A DNA stretch of 64,000 nucleotides, taken from NCBI GenBank assembly GCA_905221605.1, contig CAJNDS010002180.1, positions 545,763 through 609,762 on the forward strand, read 5' to 3'. This stretch comes from Symbiodinium natans (lineage: Eukaryota > Sar > Dinophyceae > Suessiales > Symbiodiniaceae). The position numbers and the translations under genes are program-made. Below, piece by piece: positions 43,101 through 55,319 of this stretch. Under the pieces are notes generated by a model. That model saw nothing but the letters and a program-made list of their open reading frames with translations. It was not told the origin of the DNA and made no database searches. Each line of letters begins with the position of its first letter. The first letter of the stretch is position 1.

Positions 43101-43660
43101 CTAACACCCTGGAACCCTGCACCCCTTTACATCCAAACACCCTAACACCCGAGAACCCCCACAACCCTACATCCAAAAGCCCTAACACCCGAGAACCCCA
43201 CACCCCCTAAATCCAAAAACCCTAAAACCCGAGAACCCTACAACCCTAAGTCCTAATACCCTAAACTTCGAGAACCCTACACCCCGTAAACCCAAAAACC
43301 ATAAAAGGCGAGAACCCTACAACCCTGAAATCCTAATATCCCAAAAGCCCTAGAACCCTACAACCCTGAAATCCTAATACCCCAAAAACCCGAGAACCCT
43401 AAATCCTAACACCTTTGGGCTCCTTGGTGCCAGGGGGTTTCAGGTTTAAGTTTTTTTTTTTTATATAATAAAATCCCTAAAAGCCCTAAAAGCACTCAAT
43501 CCTAAGCCCCCAAGCCTAAAACCTCAGCCCTTAACCCCAAACCACCCTCAGCCCTAAACCCTGAACCTTAAAACCCTAAAACCCCCAAACCCTGCACCCT
43601 AAGTGCCCTAAGCCCTAAAAGCCCTAAAAGCCCTAAAAAGCCCTAAACCCTAAACCCTGC
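40200..43660. other. Repeat-rich stretch without a resolved gene
   Basis: CCCTAAA / TTTAGGG arrays, poly-G, a family D element (40901) and degenerate telomere-like units fill the region. Exon-like GC-rich islands occur at about 40470-40545, 41390-41455, 42270-42320 and 42430-42550. None has a frame I can defend on either strand. The block at 43100-43420 is a degenerate repeat of CCCGAGAACCCTACAACCCT. Confidence 0.5.
40901..41053. mobile_element. Family D element with about nine-unit telomeric core
   Basis: The same arms as at 17427 (TTGGAGTACTATACTTTAAT and CTCTACTCCAAAGTAAGG) enclose a CCCTAAA array roughly twice as long. Confidence 0.8.
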
Positions 43661-44007
43661 CGAGGACCATGCCTCCTGGGCCTCATGGAATGCCACCGCC
43701 AGGTCCGACTGAGCAATTGGGTTTATTTTTTTATTTATTTTTTTTTTTTTTTTTTTTTTTGGGGGGGGGGGGGGGGGGTGTTAGGGTTAAGGGTTTTAGG
43801 GTTTTAGGGTTTAGGGTTGAGGTTTGAGGGTTGAGGGTTTAGGGTTTAGGGGTTTAGGGTTGGAACCATGGGCCCCGTATGGTCCCTTACCCTTGTTTCA
43901 ATGGTGAGAGCCTTCCAGCACCCCAGGCCCGAACCCTGGACGCTATAACTTACAGGCTTACCTTGGAAATGCCGCTCGGAAATACTTTATATATATATAT
44001 ATATGTA

Positions 44008-44120
<113 letters not shown>

Positions 44121-44349
44121 TTTTCATAAGAAGAAGAATAGTGATACATATATATATATATATATATGTATTATGTTCAGCTCATCAGCATTAAGCCTCA
44201 AACTCCAAAGACCGACCAAAATCAAAGGTTGGATCCATGGGCCGTTAGTATGCTCTTTTTTCCCTTGTTTAAAGGGATTAAGAGGGATCCGAAGTATGGG
44301 CCCCTAGTGTATATAAGGGTGAGCATTGGGCTTTAGGGTGTTTCGGGGG

Positions 44350-44830
44350 TTTTATCCAGATGGAAGGAAGGCCGTGATCAAGCAGAGCCCCCTTGACAGC
44401 TGCATCTTCCAGTGCAGCTTACGTGTAGAGGCGGGCGCCTTCGTAGAACTTTCAAGGCTATCGTGCCGCCGAATTTGTGCCAGATGTGCCAAATTCGCCA
44501 TGCTTCCGCACCCTACAAGCTTACGTCGAAGAATGACAATTTGGAGCCGCCCATTGCTTACGTTGCAGTGCATGTGGACGACCTCCTGGCGGGTGTTTGG
44601 TTTAGGGCTTCGGGTTTAGGGTTTAGGGTGCTCTGAGGGTTTAGGGTTTAAGGGTGTTTGGGGTTTAGGGTGTTTTTGCTGTGCAGGACTAACTTGCAAG
44701 CGCTTCACCGAAGTCGCCTCAGCCCTCCTTCGCCAATGCTGAGGTCATGTTTGAAAGGGTCTTTATGCTCCTGGCGGAACGGTGAGTTTGCGAAGCCATG
44801 GGTGCGCCTGAAACCCTCACCCCTAAACCG
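44350..44830 (+). pseudogene. Copia-type retrotransposon reverse-transcriptase remnant
   Basis: One frame gives AVIKQSPLDSCIFQC (about 44371-44415). A shifted frame gives AYVAVHVDDLLAG (about 44556-44592), the catalytic VDD motif of Ty1/copia reverse transcriptases. After an insert of TTTAGGG units, about 44720-44815 reads LRSCLKGSLCSWRNGEFAKPW, like the region that follows in these elements. Frames change between blocks and no other pol domain is seen, so it is a decayed fragment. The telomeric repeats interrupt it much as they interrupt host genes. Confidence 0.7.
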
Positions 44831-45436
44831 TGGACCCTTTCTACCTTATGGACTCCATTAAGCAAGCCCCCCTTTGTATCCTTAGGTTGCCGTCCTTAGG
44901 TTTTCTGGGTTTAGGTTTGGGGTTTAGGGTTTAGGAAACCTGGAAAACCGACTGCCTTCAATCAGGCCACTTGCCGCCCTTTCCGCTGACCTGGCCTGTT
45001 TGGGATCCTGGGTTTAGGGTTCTAGGGTTTACAATCCTGGACTGAAGCCTGCTTTTTTTTGGAAGCCCTAAACCGGTTTTGAAGACCAAGGGCCCGAGAG
45101 ATATTGGGTTAAGTACCCTCAATAGGGCTTTCTGATGTGTCGATGTTCTTAATTACTGGACGGTTGGTCTAAAAGCCTTCAGTCTAGCAGAATCGGGAAT
45201 GACCCTACCTCTGCGTTTTAGGGTGAGGGCTTGAGGTTTACTGGAAAGTTTCCCTTGGGCTTCACAGGTCATAGCCTTATTGGGGAGTGGGGGGGGGGGG
45301 GTACTCGTATATGTACTTCGGTTGTATAACTACCCCTGTACCTCCAAGCCAAGTAGCCTTGAGGCACCCGCGAGCATAAGACTGGCAGGCCACGCACTGC
45401 CCTAAAAGTTTGGTTCTCCGCGAAAGACCGTTGTAG

Positions 45437-45748
45437 TTGATGCCCGATTCCGGTCACAAGTTGAGCACTACAGCGGCGGAGTCCAAGCGCAAGATTTACG
45501 CGCCTCTCGGAGGGCTCTACGAGGCCCACTGTTCGGGAGGAGCTTTCAACTTTGGTTTCTTGGTGCCGAACAGAATGACTTGCACTTTGCTCCAGTACGT
45601 CGTTCAGGAGATTCCCATCTTTCGCTTGCGGCACATGCCACAAGCATTTCATCGATGGATGCTCGAGTGCTCATTCTGTGACATGCAGCATGTGGCTGAG
45701 CCGATCAAGAAGAGTTCATTCCCTCAGACCCTACACGCTGCAATTTAA
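45437..45748 (+). CDS. Unidentified ORF or exon, 103 residues
   Basis: A non-repetitive open frame with protein-like composition: GGLYEAHCSGGAFNFGFLVPNRM, then LLQYVVQEIPIFRLRHMPQAFHRWMLEC and a Cys/His-containing stretch (ECSFCDMQH). It follows the Copia remnant by about 600 bp and could belong to the same element or be a host exon. The minus-strand frame over the same bases is also long, so the strand is not certain. Confidence 0.35.
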   Translation: MMPDSGHKLSTTAAESKRKIYAPLGGLYEAHCSGGAFNFGFLVPNRMTCTLLQYVVQEIPIFRLRHMPQAFHRWMLECSFCDMQHVAEPIKKSSFPQTLHAAI

Positions 45749-46984
45749 GGACTCCGCAAGGTCCTAACATGTCGATTATCACCCCCTACACACCCTCTCT
45801 AGGGTTTAGGGTTTTCGGGTTTAGGGTTCTAGAGTTCTAGGGTTCTAGGGTTCTAGGGTTCCAGGGTTCTAGGGTTCTAGCGTTTAGGGTTTATCAGGTT
45901 TTGGGTTTGGAAGCAAACGCTGCAAACCCTCCCGGCCTCGCCAGAAACGGCCTTCCACCGCACCCTGGTTTGCCACATGCGCCGCCGCCCGGACCCCGGA
46001 CTCACCTGCTGGAGATAGCTGATATCATAACCTAAAACCTCAGGCCCCTAGATTTACAGTTTAGGGTTTAGGGGTTAGGGGTGAGGGTTTAGGGTCTAGG
46101 GTTTAGGGGCCCCTAGATTTACAGGATATTGATATAAACAGGGGTCTATGGATTTGAGGGATGAGGTCTTTCGGCCTTGTTGGCTCTTGGAAGCCAATCA
46201 GGCAGGTGTAACACCACCGAGTTCACAGGGTTTTTTTTGGGATATTACTAGAACCAGGGACCCTACTATAGTCGACCCCCAAATCGTAGAATTCCCTTGT
46301 GATAAGGATCCGAAGAAGGTACCCCTAAACCCTAAATCCTAAATCCTAAACCCTAAACCCTAAACCCAATTTCCCCCTACCATCGTAAACCCCCATTTAC
46401 GTTTTCATTGCTTCCCGGCTGGTGGTGAGAAGTGACCAAAATCTGGGGAGGGAGAGTCGCAGTCCCCAGACCCCAAATCCCTCCTAAGCTCCAAACCCCT
46501 AAACCCTAAACCCTAAACCCTAAACCCTAAACCCTAAACCCTAAACCTTGCTGTCAGCGCCTCCCCCTCTTACTTGTGGCTGAGACTTTGTTGGGTTCAG
46601 GCTTCCCAGGTCCTTCTTGCGGAGGTCGACTGACTGGGGTTTAGGGTTTAGGGTTTAGGGTTTAGGGTTTAGGGTTTAGGGTTTAGGGTTTAGGGTTTAG
46701 GTCTCCGATGGCCCTGTGTAGCTTCAGGCTTGATTTGGTTCGGGGTTTAGTGTTTGGGGTTTAACCAAAACCCTACGCTCTCATGCTGGGCTCATGCGCC
46801 GTGACAAGTAGCCGCTATTTATACCTACAGCGGCACTGCTTATGATCGGGTTCAGGTTTAGGGGATTAGGGTTTGGGATCTAGGGTTTAGGTGAATTAGT
46901 CTTATAGAGCAGTTATACATCGAGCAGCCCTACTTATATCCCAGGCACACCGACCCTAAACCATAACCCAGCAAGCAACATCCC

Positions 46985-49900
46985 ATGAAGAAGACCACCA
47001 GCGTTGCAAGTGCTCCAAGGCCGGGGCACTCAAGAAAAGGCGGGAGAGAGAGCCGAGGGTTTATGGGGCTTGGGGGCTAGGGCTTTTTTGGACTCAGGGC
47101 TTCGGGTTTATGGGGCTGTAGGGCTCGGTGGTGCTTCATGCGGGCCTTGTGGCCCATGTCTGTTTTGGGACTTTGCCTGCGGCTGGTTTAGGGTTTCGAG
47201 TTTAGGGTTCCCCAAACCCCCTGAAGCCCTAAGTCCTAAATCTAGTCTGGGCCTCAGGGTGTGGAAGTGCACTTGGAAGGTTTGGGGTTTTTTCAGGGGT
47301 CAGACGCCTTCACTGTAACTCCAGAACCCACACCCCAAAACCCTAAACCCTAAACCCTAAACCGCCCCGCATCCCTAAGCCGCTACCCCCCACAGGCCCC
47401 ACCCCGCCAGGCCGAAGAAGTCGGTCAAGGTCCAGTGGCTCCTCCTCCAGCCAAGGCCGGGTGTGGGGTTTAGGGTTTAGGGTTTAGGGTTTAGGGTTTA
47501 GGGTTTAGGGTTTAGGGTTTATGGTTTAGGGTTTAGGGTTTGGGGTTTGGGGTTTGGGGGTTTGGGGTTTAGGGTTTAGGGTTTAGGGTTTGGGGCTACA
47601 CTGGGGACAGACACAGAGACACACAAAGACACACCGACCGAAACAGTGACAGAGACAGACACGGACACGGACACCAAACGCAGAGACGCCGAGACGAAGG
47701 TGCACAGACAGAGACAGAGGCAGAGGCAGAGGCAGAGGCAGAGACAGAGACAGAAACACATCCATCACACACGTACCATACCACAGCATACCCAGTCCTA
47801 AACCTACAACGCAATGCAAGTCCCGAAGCTCCTTGTAAAAAAGTTATAAGTCCTTTCGCGCCTAGGCCTAAGCCTAGCAGGCCAACCGTAACGACTCTGA
47901 CCCTCAAGGCCCTAAACCCTGACCCTAGACCCTCCGAAATGTTTCCTGTTGGCTCCAGGGTTTTAGGGTTTAGGGTTTAGGGTTTAGGGAACCCTAGACC
48001 CTCCAAAATGCTCCAGGGTTTTAGGTTTGTTCAGGGTTCACCCAAAACCCTAAACCCGCTTGTTTAGGGCAGCTTAGGGTGAAGAGCTTAGGGAAAACAA
48101 CTCAAGGCGCGTTTCGGAGTCGAGACTTGAGGGGATGTTGCGGGTTCCCTGCAAGCCCTAAACCCAAATCACTATAAACCCTCTTAAACCCTAAACCCAC
48201 CTAAACCCTAAACCCTTTTAAGTGCCCACGCTCCAAGTTCACAGGGGCCGGCCACAAGAAGCGGAAAGAACCCAAGGAGACCGGCTTTCGCACTGAGGGG
48301 CGCAGCTCAACCACCGAGTTAGGGTAGGAAGGGTTTAGGGTTTAGGGCTTTCAGCAGTTAGGGGGCTTCCCTGAACCGGAAACCTAAGCCCAAGGGATTT
48401 AGATAGTAGGGTTCGGGTCCTGAGCAACCCTAAACCCTAGACCCTAAACCCAAAACCCTAAGGACGCAGAAGTACCCTTCTTTAGGATCCCATCTAAAAC
48501 CGATTCCAAAACAAGAAAATGCGGCTCCTTTATGTTTTTCCTGCCGGCCTTCTGAGAGACATGTAATTGGTTTAGGGTATAGGGTTTAGGGTTTAGGGTT
48601 TAGGAAACCCGAAACCTTAGACCGTCTAGACCCGAAGCCAGAAACCTTGTCTGTAGGGTTCTTAAGGCAGGGGGGTTAATTGGGGTCGGGGTAGGCACCT
48701 AGGGAAGCTTAGGGAGTAGTAAGAGGGGAGGATGAGGGAACTTTGGGTTATATTCCCCCCTTGAACCTGCTTAAGAAGCCGTTAACTTGGGATGTTCCCC
48801 CATATACTAACAGCTCCTGAATACGAGGGGGGGGGGGGGGGGGGGGGTGGTACTGTAATCGCGATTAAGGACTGCTAGTATAAGGGGGAACATCCCAACC
48901 CTAAACCCTACACCTTAAACCCTAAACCCTAAACCCTAAACAAAACCCTGGTGTCCTTGGCCATTCGAGACCCACCGAAAGAGCAGTTGAGGTTAGTCGT
49001 ATGTAGGGGTTTAGAGTGGTTAGGGTGTGTAGGGTTGGGTTGGGATGTTCCCCGTCATACTAACAGCCCTTAATCGAGATTCTAGTACCCCCTATTGGAA
49101 TCCCTATTGAGGAGCTGTTCGTATAGGGGAATATCCCAAGTTGTCTTAATAGTAGAGTAGGTAACCTTCAACCTTTGTTGGGGTATTGGAATCCCTTTAC
49201 AATCCCAAAGGTTAATCTTCAGCTCGCCCCCAGGATACCAGACAACCAGTTTACAAGTCAAGTAGTAGTTCACTCCCTGAACCCTAAACCCTAAACCCTA
49301 AACCCTAAACCCTAAACCCTAAACCCTAATACGAGCTAAGGGTTCCGGCAAGGGGAAAGTCACCTGGGCTACAGACCTTGGCTGGTTGGAACGTGCTGCG
49401 TATACTGAAGTGCTAGAAGTCCATTGTGGCACCGCTAAAGACAAGCAGCTCGGAGCTATGAGGTCACGGCTGCCAATGCTTCCTTTGGGCTAGGACGGTG
49501 GGAGACCACGGGCTACGCTTTCCGGTGCGTGACTAGGTGTGAAAACTGCCACCGAGGCCTCTGTAACAGGAGGATGTGGCACGCACTCGCGCCATAGGTG
49601 CGACTACTGCCGCAAGGGCGGCAGGGGCGAGGCCATATCTGGCTAGCCCCGTGCTACAGTACAACACGCTGTTGGGAAGGTCATGGGTAAATATACGCAG
49701 GCTTCTAGGTGCCCTACTGATGAAGCCGAGCTATATCGACCAATGAGCCTCTCAGTAACCACCGTATCCACTATACCCTACAACCCTTGAAACCCTTGAA
49801 ACCCCTGAAACCCTTGAAGCCCTAAACCCTAGAAACCCTAGAAACTCCAGAAACCCCAAACCCTAAGCCCTAAGCCCCATAACCCACGAGGAGCACAAGG

Positions 49901-52900
49901 AGCACAAGAAACCCTAGAAACCCTAGAAACCCTACAAACCCTAGAAACCCTAAACCCGAAACCCCTAACCCCCAAACCCTAAACCCTAAACCCTAAACCC
50001 CATAACCCACGAGGAGCACAAGGAGCACAAAGAGCACAAGGACCACGCCTCGATGGGCCCCATGGGACTTCCCGGTTTCTGGTCTGCAGCTGCGTTTAGG
50101 GTTTGGGGGTTTAGGGGTAGGCTTTAGGGTTTAGGGTTTAGGGTTCAGGGTTTAGGGTTTAGGGTTTAGGGTTTAGGGTTTAGGGTTTAGGGTTTAGGGG
50201 TGGGGTAACGCCTTATCCCGAAGCCCTGGGCTTGGCGTGGCTCGCCTCCATTCGGCTACGAGCACGGGAGCTAAGAAGCCCAGACTCAAAGCAAAAAGCC
50301 CCGCTAACCCCAACAGCCCCAAGAAAGCTGATGGCCTTTAGCAACATCATCCTGAACACGCGAACGCCCTAAACCCTAAATCCTAAACCCTAAACCCTAA
50401 ACCCTAACAAAAAAAAAACTAAACCCTAAACCCTAAACCCTAAACCTTCTTACCCCAAGCAACCCCAAACCCTAAAACCGAGGCGATGGGAGGCCTTGGT
50501 CGGAGAGCACCAAAAAAGGCCTAAGTTTCAGATTTGTTAGGGTTTACGGTTTGGGTTTAGGGTTTAGGGTTTAGGGTTTAGGGTTTAGGGTTTAGGGTTT
50601 AGGGTTTAGGGTTTAGGGTTTAGGGTTTAGGGTTTAGGGTTTAGGGGTTTCTAGGGTTTTTTAGGGGGTTTAGGGGTTAGGTTTTAGTGTTTTCTAGGGG
50701 GTTTTGAGGGGGGGTTTTGAGGGGGTGTTGAGGAGTTTTCTAGGGGTTTTTTGAGGGGTTGAGGGGGGCTTTAGGCGGTGTTTAGGGTTTAGGGTTTAGG
50801 GTTTAGGGTTTAGGGTTTAGGGTTTAGGGTTTAGGGTTTAGGGGGAGAGCCGAGGCTTCATACCTCCACCCGGCCTACCACCTCCGCACATCCCGCCGGA
50901 GCCGTGCGGGGAGGGTTTTGGGGTTTAGGGTTTAGGGTTTAGGGTTTCGGGTTTAGGGTGTAGGGTTAGGGGTTTAGAGTTTAGGGTTTAGGGTTTAGGG
51001 GTTCAGGGTTTTGGGTTCAGGGTTCAGGTTTAGGGTTTAGGGTGGCGGGTTTCAAGCGAAGTTTTGGGCACAGGGTTCAGGGAAGTTTGGGGTGTGCCTG
51101 GATCATTGACCTCTCGAGAGAGGTCATGAGTTTTGAGCAGCTGGGTTTTCAAAGCCTCAAGAAAGGCCAGACAAAAAGTCGAAGGGTTTCTCCAACTTCT
51201 GGGGTTTAGGGTTTAAAGCTAATGCCTCAACGCTAAAGCTTATAGACCCTACCCCGCCGAAAACTAAAGTTTCTACATCTATCGGATCCTTAAGGGAGGG
51301 GGGTTCAAGGGGGTTATGTAACCCAAGGTTCCCTAATGCTTCCTGCCACTCTCTGTGTACCCGCTAACCTTAAACCCTAAAAACCCTAAACCCTAAACCT
51401 TAAGCCCTAAACCCTAAACCCTAAACCCTAAACCCTAAACCCTAAACCCTAAACCCTAAACCCTGCAGACCCCGAAACCCGGACCACAGGAGTTCCTTGT
51501 TCCTCCCGAGCACTTCGCTCCGCCTGAGCTCGCCTTAGCATGTGTGTTTTCACGTTTGTTGCTTTCGTCGGCTTAGAGTTTTAGCTTTAGGCTTAGGGTT
51601 CACTGAACCCTAAACCCTAAACTCTCAACCCTGAGCCCTAATCTTGCCTACTAGGGTTTAGGGTTTAGGGTTGGGAGGCCCTTGGGATATGTCACACTTT
51701 CCCATCCTGGGTTTAAAATGATTATCTTTCGGAAGACCTCTCACACACAAAGCCAACCTACTGCAGGAACTTGAGAACCTTCCTACTATTTGCTTAAGAA
51801 CCCCCCCCCCCCCCGCCCTAAAAAAAAAAGCTGTATTTCCCTTTAATAAGGAAGAATAGATTTTATTTTTCTGGGTTCTTAAGCAAATTAGTAGTCGATG
51901 AACTTGAGAACCTTCGAGTAGCCCCAAAAGACATGAAGGTCAAGCCTATTGGGATGCTTTCGGCTGGCTTTTTGGTGGGGGTCCCTAAACCCTAAACCCT
52001 AAACCCTAACTCCTAAATCCTAAACCCAAAACCCGAAACACCTGGCCCGCACCGCGCGCCTGCTAAAACCCAAGGTGCCCACCTTTCCGCCCTAGAACTG
52101 TCTTTACAGTGGCTTCCTTGGGTAGCAAGTACCCAGAATCGCTTAGACCTTAAACGCAACACGCCGTCCCTCCAGTACCCTAAACCTTCAACCCGAAACC
52201 CTGAACCCGAAACCCTCAACCCTAACCCTCAACCCTAAACCCTAAACCCTAGACCCTCAACCCTAACCCTCAACCCTCAACCCTAAACCCTAAACCCGAA
52301 ACCCTAAACCCTAAACCCTAAACCCACAAACCCGAACCCCCGCCAAAGTCCTTGGACCTTGGCAAAGGGCTTCCATCCGCCGGTCTCTGAAGAGCCGATC
52401 GCGCCTGGGCGGCATTGAGTACTGGCTATGCAGGGTTTAGGGTTTAGGGTTTAGGGTTTAGGGTTTAGGGTTTTAGGGTTTTAGGGTTTTAGGGTTTTAG
52501 GGTTTAGGGTTTAGGGTTTAGGGTTTAGGGTTTAGGGTTTAGGGTTTAGGGTACCCGTATCTCATCTCGAAGAAGGCATGGGGCACGGGTGACGCGGCAG
52601 GACTGGGATGACCTATAGCGAGTATGACGTCCGCGAATTTCTGAGCTGCAGTGGTCCAGCCATGCTGCCTGGTAGGAGTTGCAAGGTAAACCCTAACCGC
52701 AAGCCTGTTCGGATGAACATCCCTTAACCCTTAAACCCTAAACCGAAGTTCCGAAGAAAGACATCAGAATCCACAATGGCGAAGCTCTTATCCCTGAACA
52801 TACTAGGGTTCAGGTTTAGCACTTACGGTTTAGGGTTTAGGGTATCCTGCTGACATCCACATATACTACCCTCAAGTCTAATAAGTAATATAAATAATTC

Positions 52901-54332
52901 AGTCAATATGCATAATTTTCATCATAATGATAATAGTAAATAATCATAATGGTAATAAATAATAACAACCATAATAATAAGTAATGAATCTCCAAATGCT
53001 AAGGATTGAAACCCTTCGCATCAAGCCCAGTCAACCTCAAAGCCCTCACAAAGCCCCAACAAGGACCTAAACCCTTAGCGCCCTAAACCCCTGAAGCCGA
53101 ACGTCCCAACCCCAGACCCTAAACCCTAGTAAACCCTAAAGCCGTTCAAACCCTACAATATAACCCTAAGCCCTAAAGCATAAACCAACCCTAAACCCTA
53201 AGCCCTAAACCCTAAACCCTAAACCCTATACCCTAAACCCTAAACCCCAAACCCTAAACCCTAAACCCTAAACCCTAAACGCCCGCACATATGCCCGACA
53301 GCGTTACACCCAAAGTCGGCTCCATGATGCGGAGCATCCAGTCATCTCCTTGCGCCCGACAAAAGAAGGCAGGGTTTAGGGTTTAGGGTTTAGGGTTTAG
53401 GGTTTAGGGTTTAGGGTTTAGGGTTTAGGGTTTAGGGTTTAGGGTTTAGGGTTTAGGGTTTAGGGCTTTCATGGGTTGGGGTTCGGGGCTTTAGGACTCA
53501 CAGGGCGTTTCGCCAGATTTCCAAGAGGTTGTCGTGGGGAGTGGTCTAGATTGTGCGCCCTGTTCTGTAGAGTCGTGTATCTGCATTTGATCTGTAGATT
53601 GGAGTATACTAGCCTCGTTAACTGCGACCCAGAGTAGGCCTGTAGGCCCTTATTCCCTTGTTTCTAGGGTTAGGCTCCCTTGTAAGCCCTTTGTAAACCA
53701 AAAAGAGAGCCCTTTTCATTCCTGGGTTACTCTTGGGTCTAGCTAAGCCCTTGCTGTTGACTGCCAGTTTCAGAAACAATTCGTATGGCCTCGATGTTTA
53801 GGAGCTTCAGCGGGATGGTGAGCACTGCAGCTTCGGGAGTTTTGCGCTGAGTTTCACGCATTTTTTAGAGATGGGGGTGGGCGGAGGACTGCCGGCACTA
53901 GGTTAGGGTTTGGGAGTTTGGGGCTTATAGAGCCTAAGGGGCAGCGAGAGTTTCACAGCGGAAACTTCACTCAAGTTCCTCAACGAGTACCAGGAAGCCC
54001 ATGGTGCACTGTTGTAGGTGTCAGCGGCAGCGCCAGTGCTTGACTGCAATGTAGAGAAGAGGGCAGAGATGACTGCCTCGATTGGTTCGGTGTGTGTGCT
54101 CAAAGGTAGTCCTACATCTCCACATTTCAGGACATACTAAGCCCTAAGCCCCTAAACCCTAAACCCTAAACCCCAAACCCCAAACCCCAAACCCCAAACC
54201 CCAAACCCTAAACCCTAGGCCCAGTTCCTGAGCCCATGTGGCGGTGCTTGCCGGGAAGATCCGCTCTGCGCCACCACGCCAGGGAGCTGGCGGCCGCCGA
54301 TGATGCTGCCAAGCCCACAGTATCGGGGATTT
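46985..54332 (+). CDS. Scattered Pro/Lys/His-rich exons of one or more unidentified genes
   Basis: Candidate + exons between telomeric introns: about 46985-47058 (HEEDHQRCKCSKAGALKKRRE), 47402-47457 (APPRQAEEVGQGPVAPPPAK), 48243-48320 (GAGHKKRKEPKETGFRTEGR), 50008-50070 (EEHKEHKEHKDHASMGPMGL), 50255-50337 (KKPRLKAKSPANPNSPKKADG then TAG), 50860-50915 (PPPGLPPPHIPPEP), 51470-51535 (PKPGPQEFLVPPEHFAPPEL), 52375-52433 (RRSLKSRSRLGGIEYWLC), 53288-53365 and 54217-54332. A similar Pro/Met/Gly-rich piece lies at 43670-43710 (MPPGPHGMPPPGP). Low-complexity His/Lys/Pro blocks are common in nuclear and RNA-processing proteins, but no domain is visible. The joins were not resolved. Confidence 0.35.
47595..47762. 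repeat. GACA/GAGA-rich microsatellite
   Basis: Degenerate (GACAGA)n and (GGCAGA)n repeats. They give false minus-strand ORFs of alternating Ser/Val/Leu/Cys. Confidence 0.9.
48787..48898. mobile_element. Family C element with poly-G insertion
   Basis: TTGGGATGTTCCCCCATATA to TATAAGGGGGAACATCCCAA. About 22 G interrupt the centre. Confidence 0.8.
49040..49139. mobile_element. Palindromic MITE-like element, family C
   Basis: TTGGGATGTTCCCCGTCATA to GTATAGGGGAATATCCCAA. It is only 140 bp from the copy at 48787. Confidence 0.8.
49330..49780. other. Unique GC-rich stretch with decayed Cys-pair coding signs
   Basis: It is free of telomeric units. Two + frames carry cysteine pairs (TRCENCHRGLC at about 49527-49560, HRCDYCRKGG at about 49595-49625), offset by a frame change and broken by stops. 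This could be a fossil zinc-binding domain, or an exon plus intron I cannot resolve. Confidence 0.25.
50560..50840. repeat. TTTAGGG arrays with G-rich spacer
   Basis: About eleven clean units, then a diverged G/T-rich stretch (TTTTGAGGGGG-like), then about nine clean units, all in G-strand orientation. Confidence 0.9.
53372..53466. repeat. TTTAGGG array
   Basis: About thirteen units directly after a candidate exon. The intron upstream of that exon ends in CCCTAAA units (53180-53280). Confidence 0.95.
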
Positions 54333-54819
54333 AGGGTTTAGTTTAGAGCTTGGGTTTGGGGTTGAGGGTTGAGGATTTGGGTAGTAGCAGCAACTTTGTT
54401 TGTTCGTTTAACGGCCTTTAACAGGTCGTCCGGCGTCCCTTCCGGGTAAGCAGTGACGCAACAAGACCTGAAACGTTACTGACAACTGACTGCCGACCGA
54501 GGCTGATGCGATGCTATTTCCCATGTATGTGGTTGCGGCAGAAAGGCTCTTGCAGATGACCGCGGTCGAGCCGCATGAGCATCTTAAGGCAACACTCCTT
54601 GGCGAATGATGTCCATGTTCTTGTGTGTCTGTGTCGAACGGGGTGAAACTGGTGAAACGAGGGACTTCAGAGACATATTTCTGAAGCCCCTCAAGAAACT
54701 ACAGAACATCATTTATCTTGGGCCCAAGTATTCCCAACATACCGGAACTTCATAAACCGGTAGCCACATGAAAACTCTACGACCCAAAGTTAACCCCAAA
54801 CCACAAAGTGCCGGACGTG

Positions 54820-54896
54820 TGCGCTGGCTAGTTGGATTCGAACCAGCACAGTCACAGCACCCTAGACATCCTTAAGCCCTCAGCCACGGGCTAGTG
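54820..54896 (-). repeat. tRNA-like, possibly SINE-derived, sequence
   Basis: On the minus strand it carries a box-A-like TGGCTGAGGGCTTAAGG and a box-B GGTTCGAATCC about 30 bases later, the internal promoter boxes of tRNA genes. The acceptor stem does not pair and no good anticodon arm forms, so it is not a working tRNA. A tRNA-derived SINE or decayed tRNA is possible. Confidence 0.4.
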
Positions 54897-55319
54897 TTTA
54901 GGTTTTAGGGTTTAGGGTTTAGGGTTCAGGGAGACCAGACACCTTAAGCCCTCCTGCTTGGAGGTTCAGGGTACTTAGAACCCCAAGTGTCAGTCTACTT
55001 ATACTCCCATTTAAACCAAACAGGGCACCCTTTTTATTCCTAGGGTGCTTGGAGGTTCATGGGTCTTCGAACCCCAATCATCGCTGTTCTGATAAGCTCC
55101 CTGAGTTCCCTATGTAGGGCTGTAAGTACCCATGAGCCTCCTAGTGTACCAATACGAGAATAAACAGCCCCCACAACTGGCATGTGGCGGTGCCAATTGA
55201 CCCCGCGTTTGAGAAAAGTCCATGTCGACTCATCTGTTTGTTCTTTGCGGTGTGCAGCATGGCTACGTTCGGCTTGCCCAGTTGCCCGAAAACCCTGAAC
55301 CCTACATTCGGCTTCACAG

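Noticed and set aside
47576-47907. Minus-strand ORFs of alternating Ser/Val/Leu/Cys.
   Set aside because: They are translations of the GACA/GAGA microsatellite.
54820-54896. A working tRNA gene on the minus strand.
   Set aside because: Box A and box B are present, but the acceptor ends do not pair and there is no convincing anticodon stem-loop.
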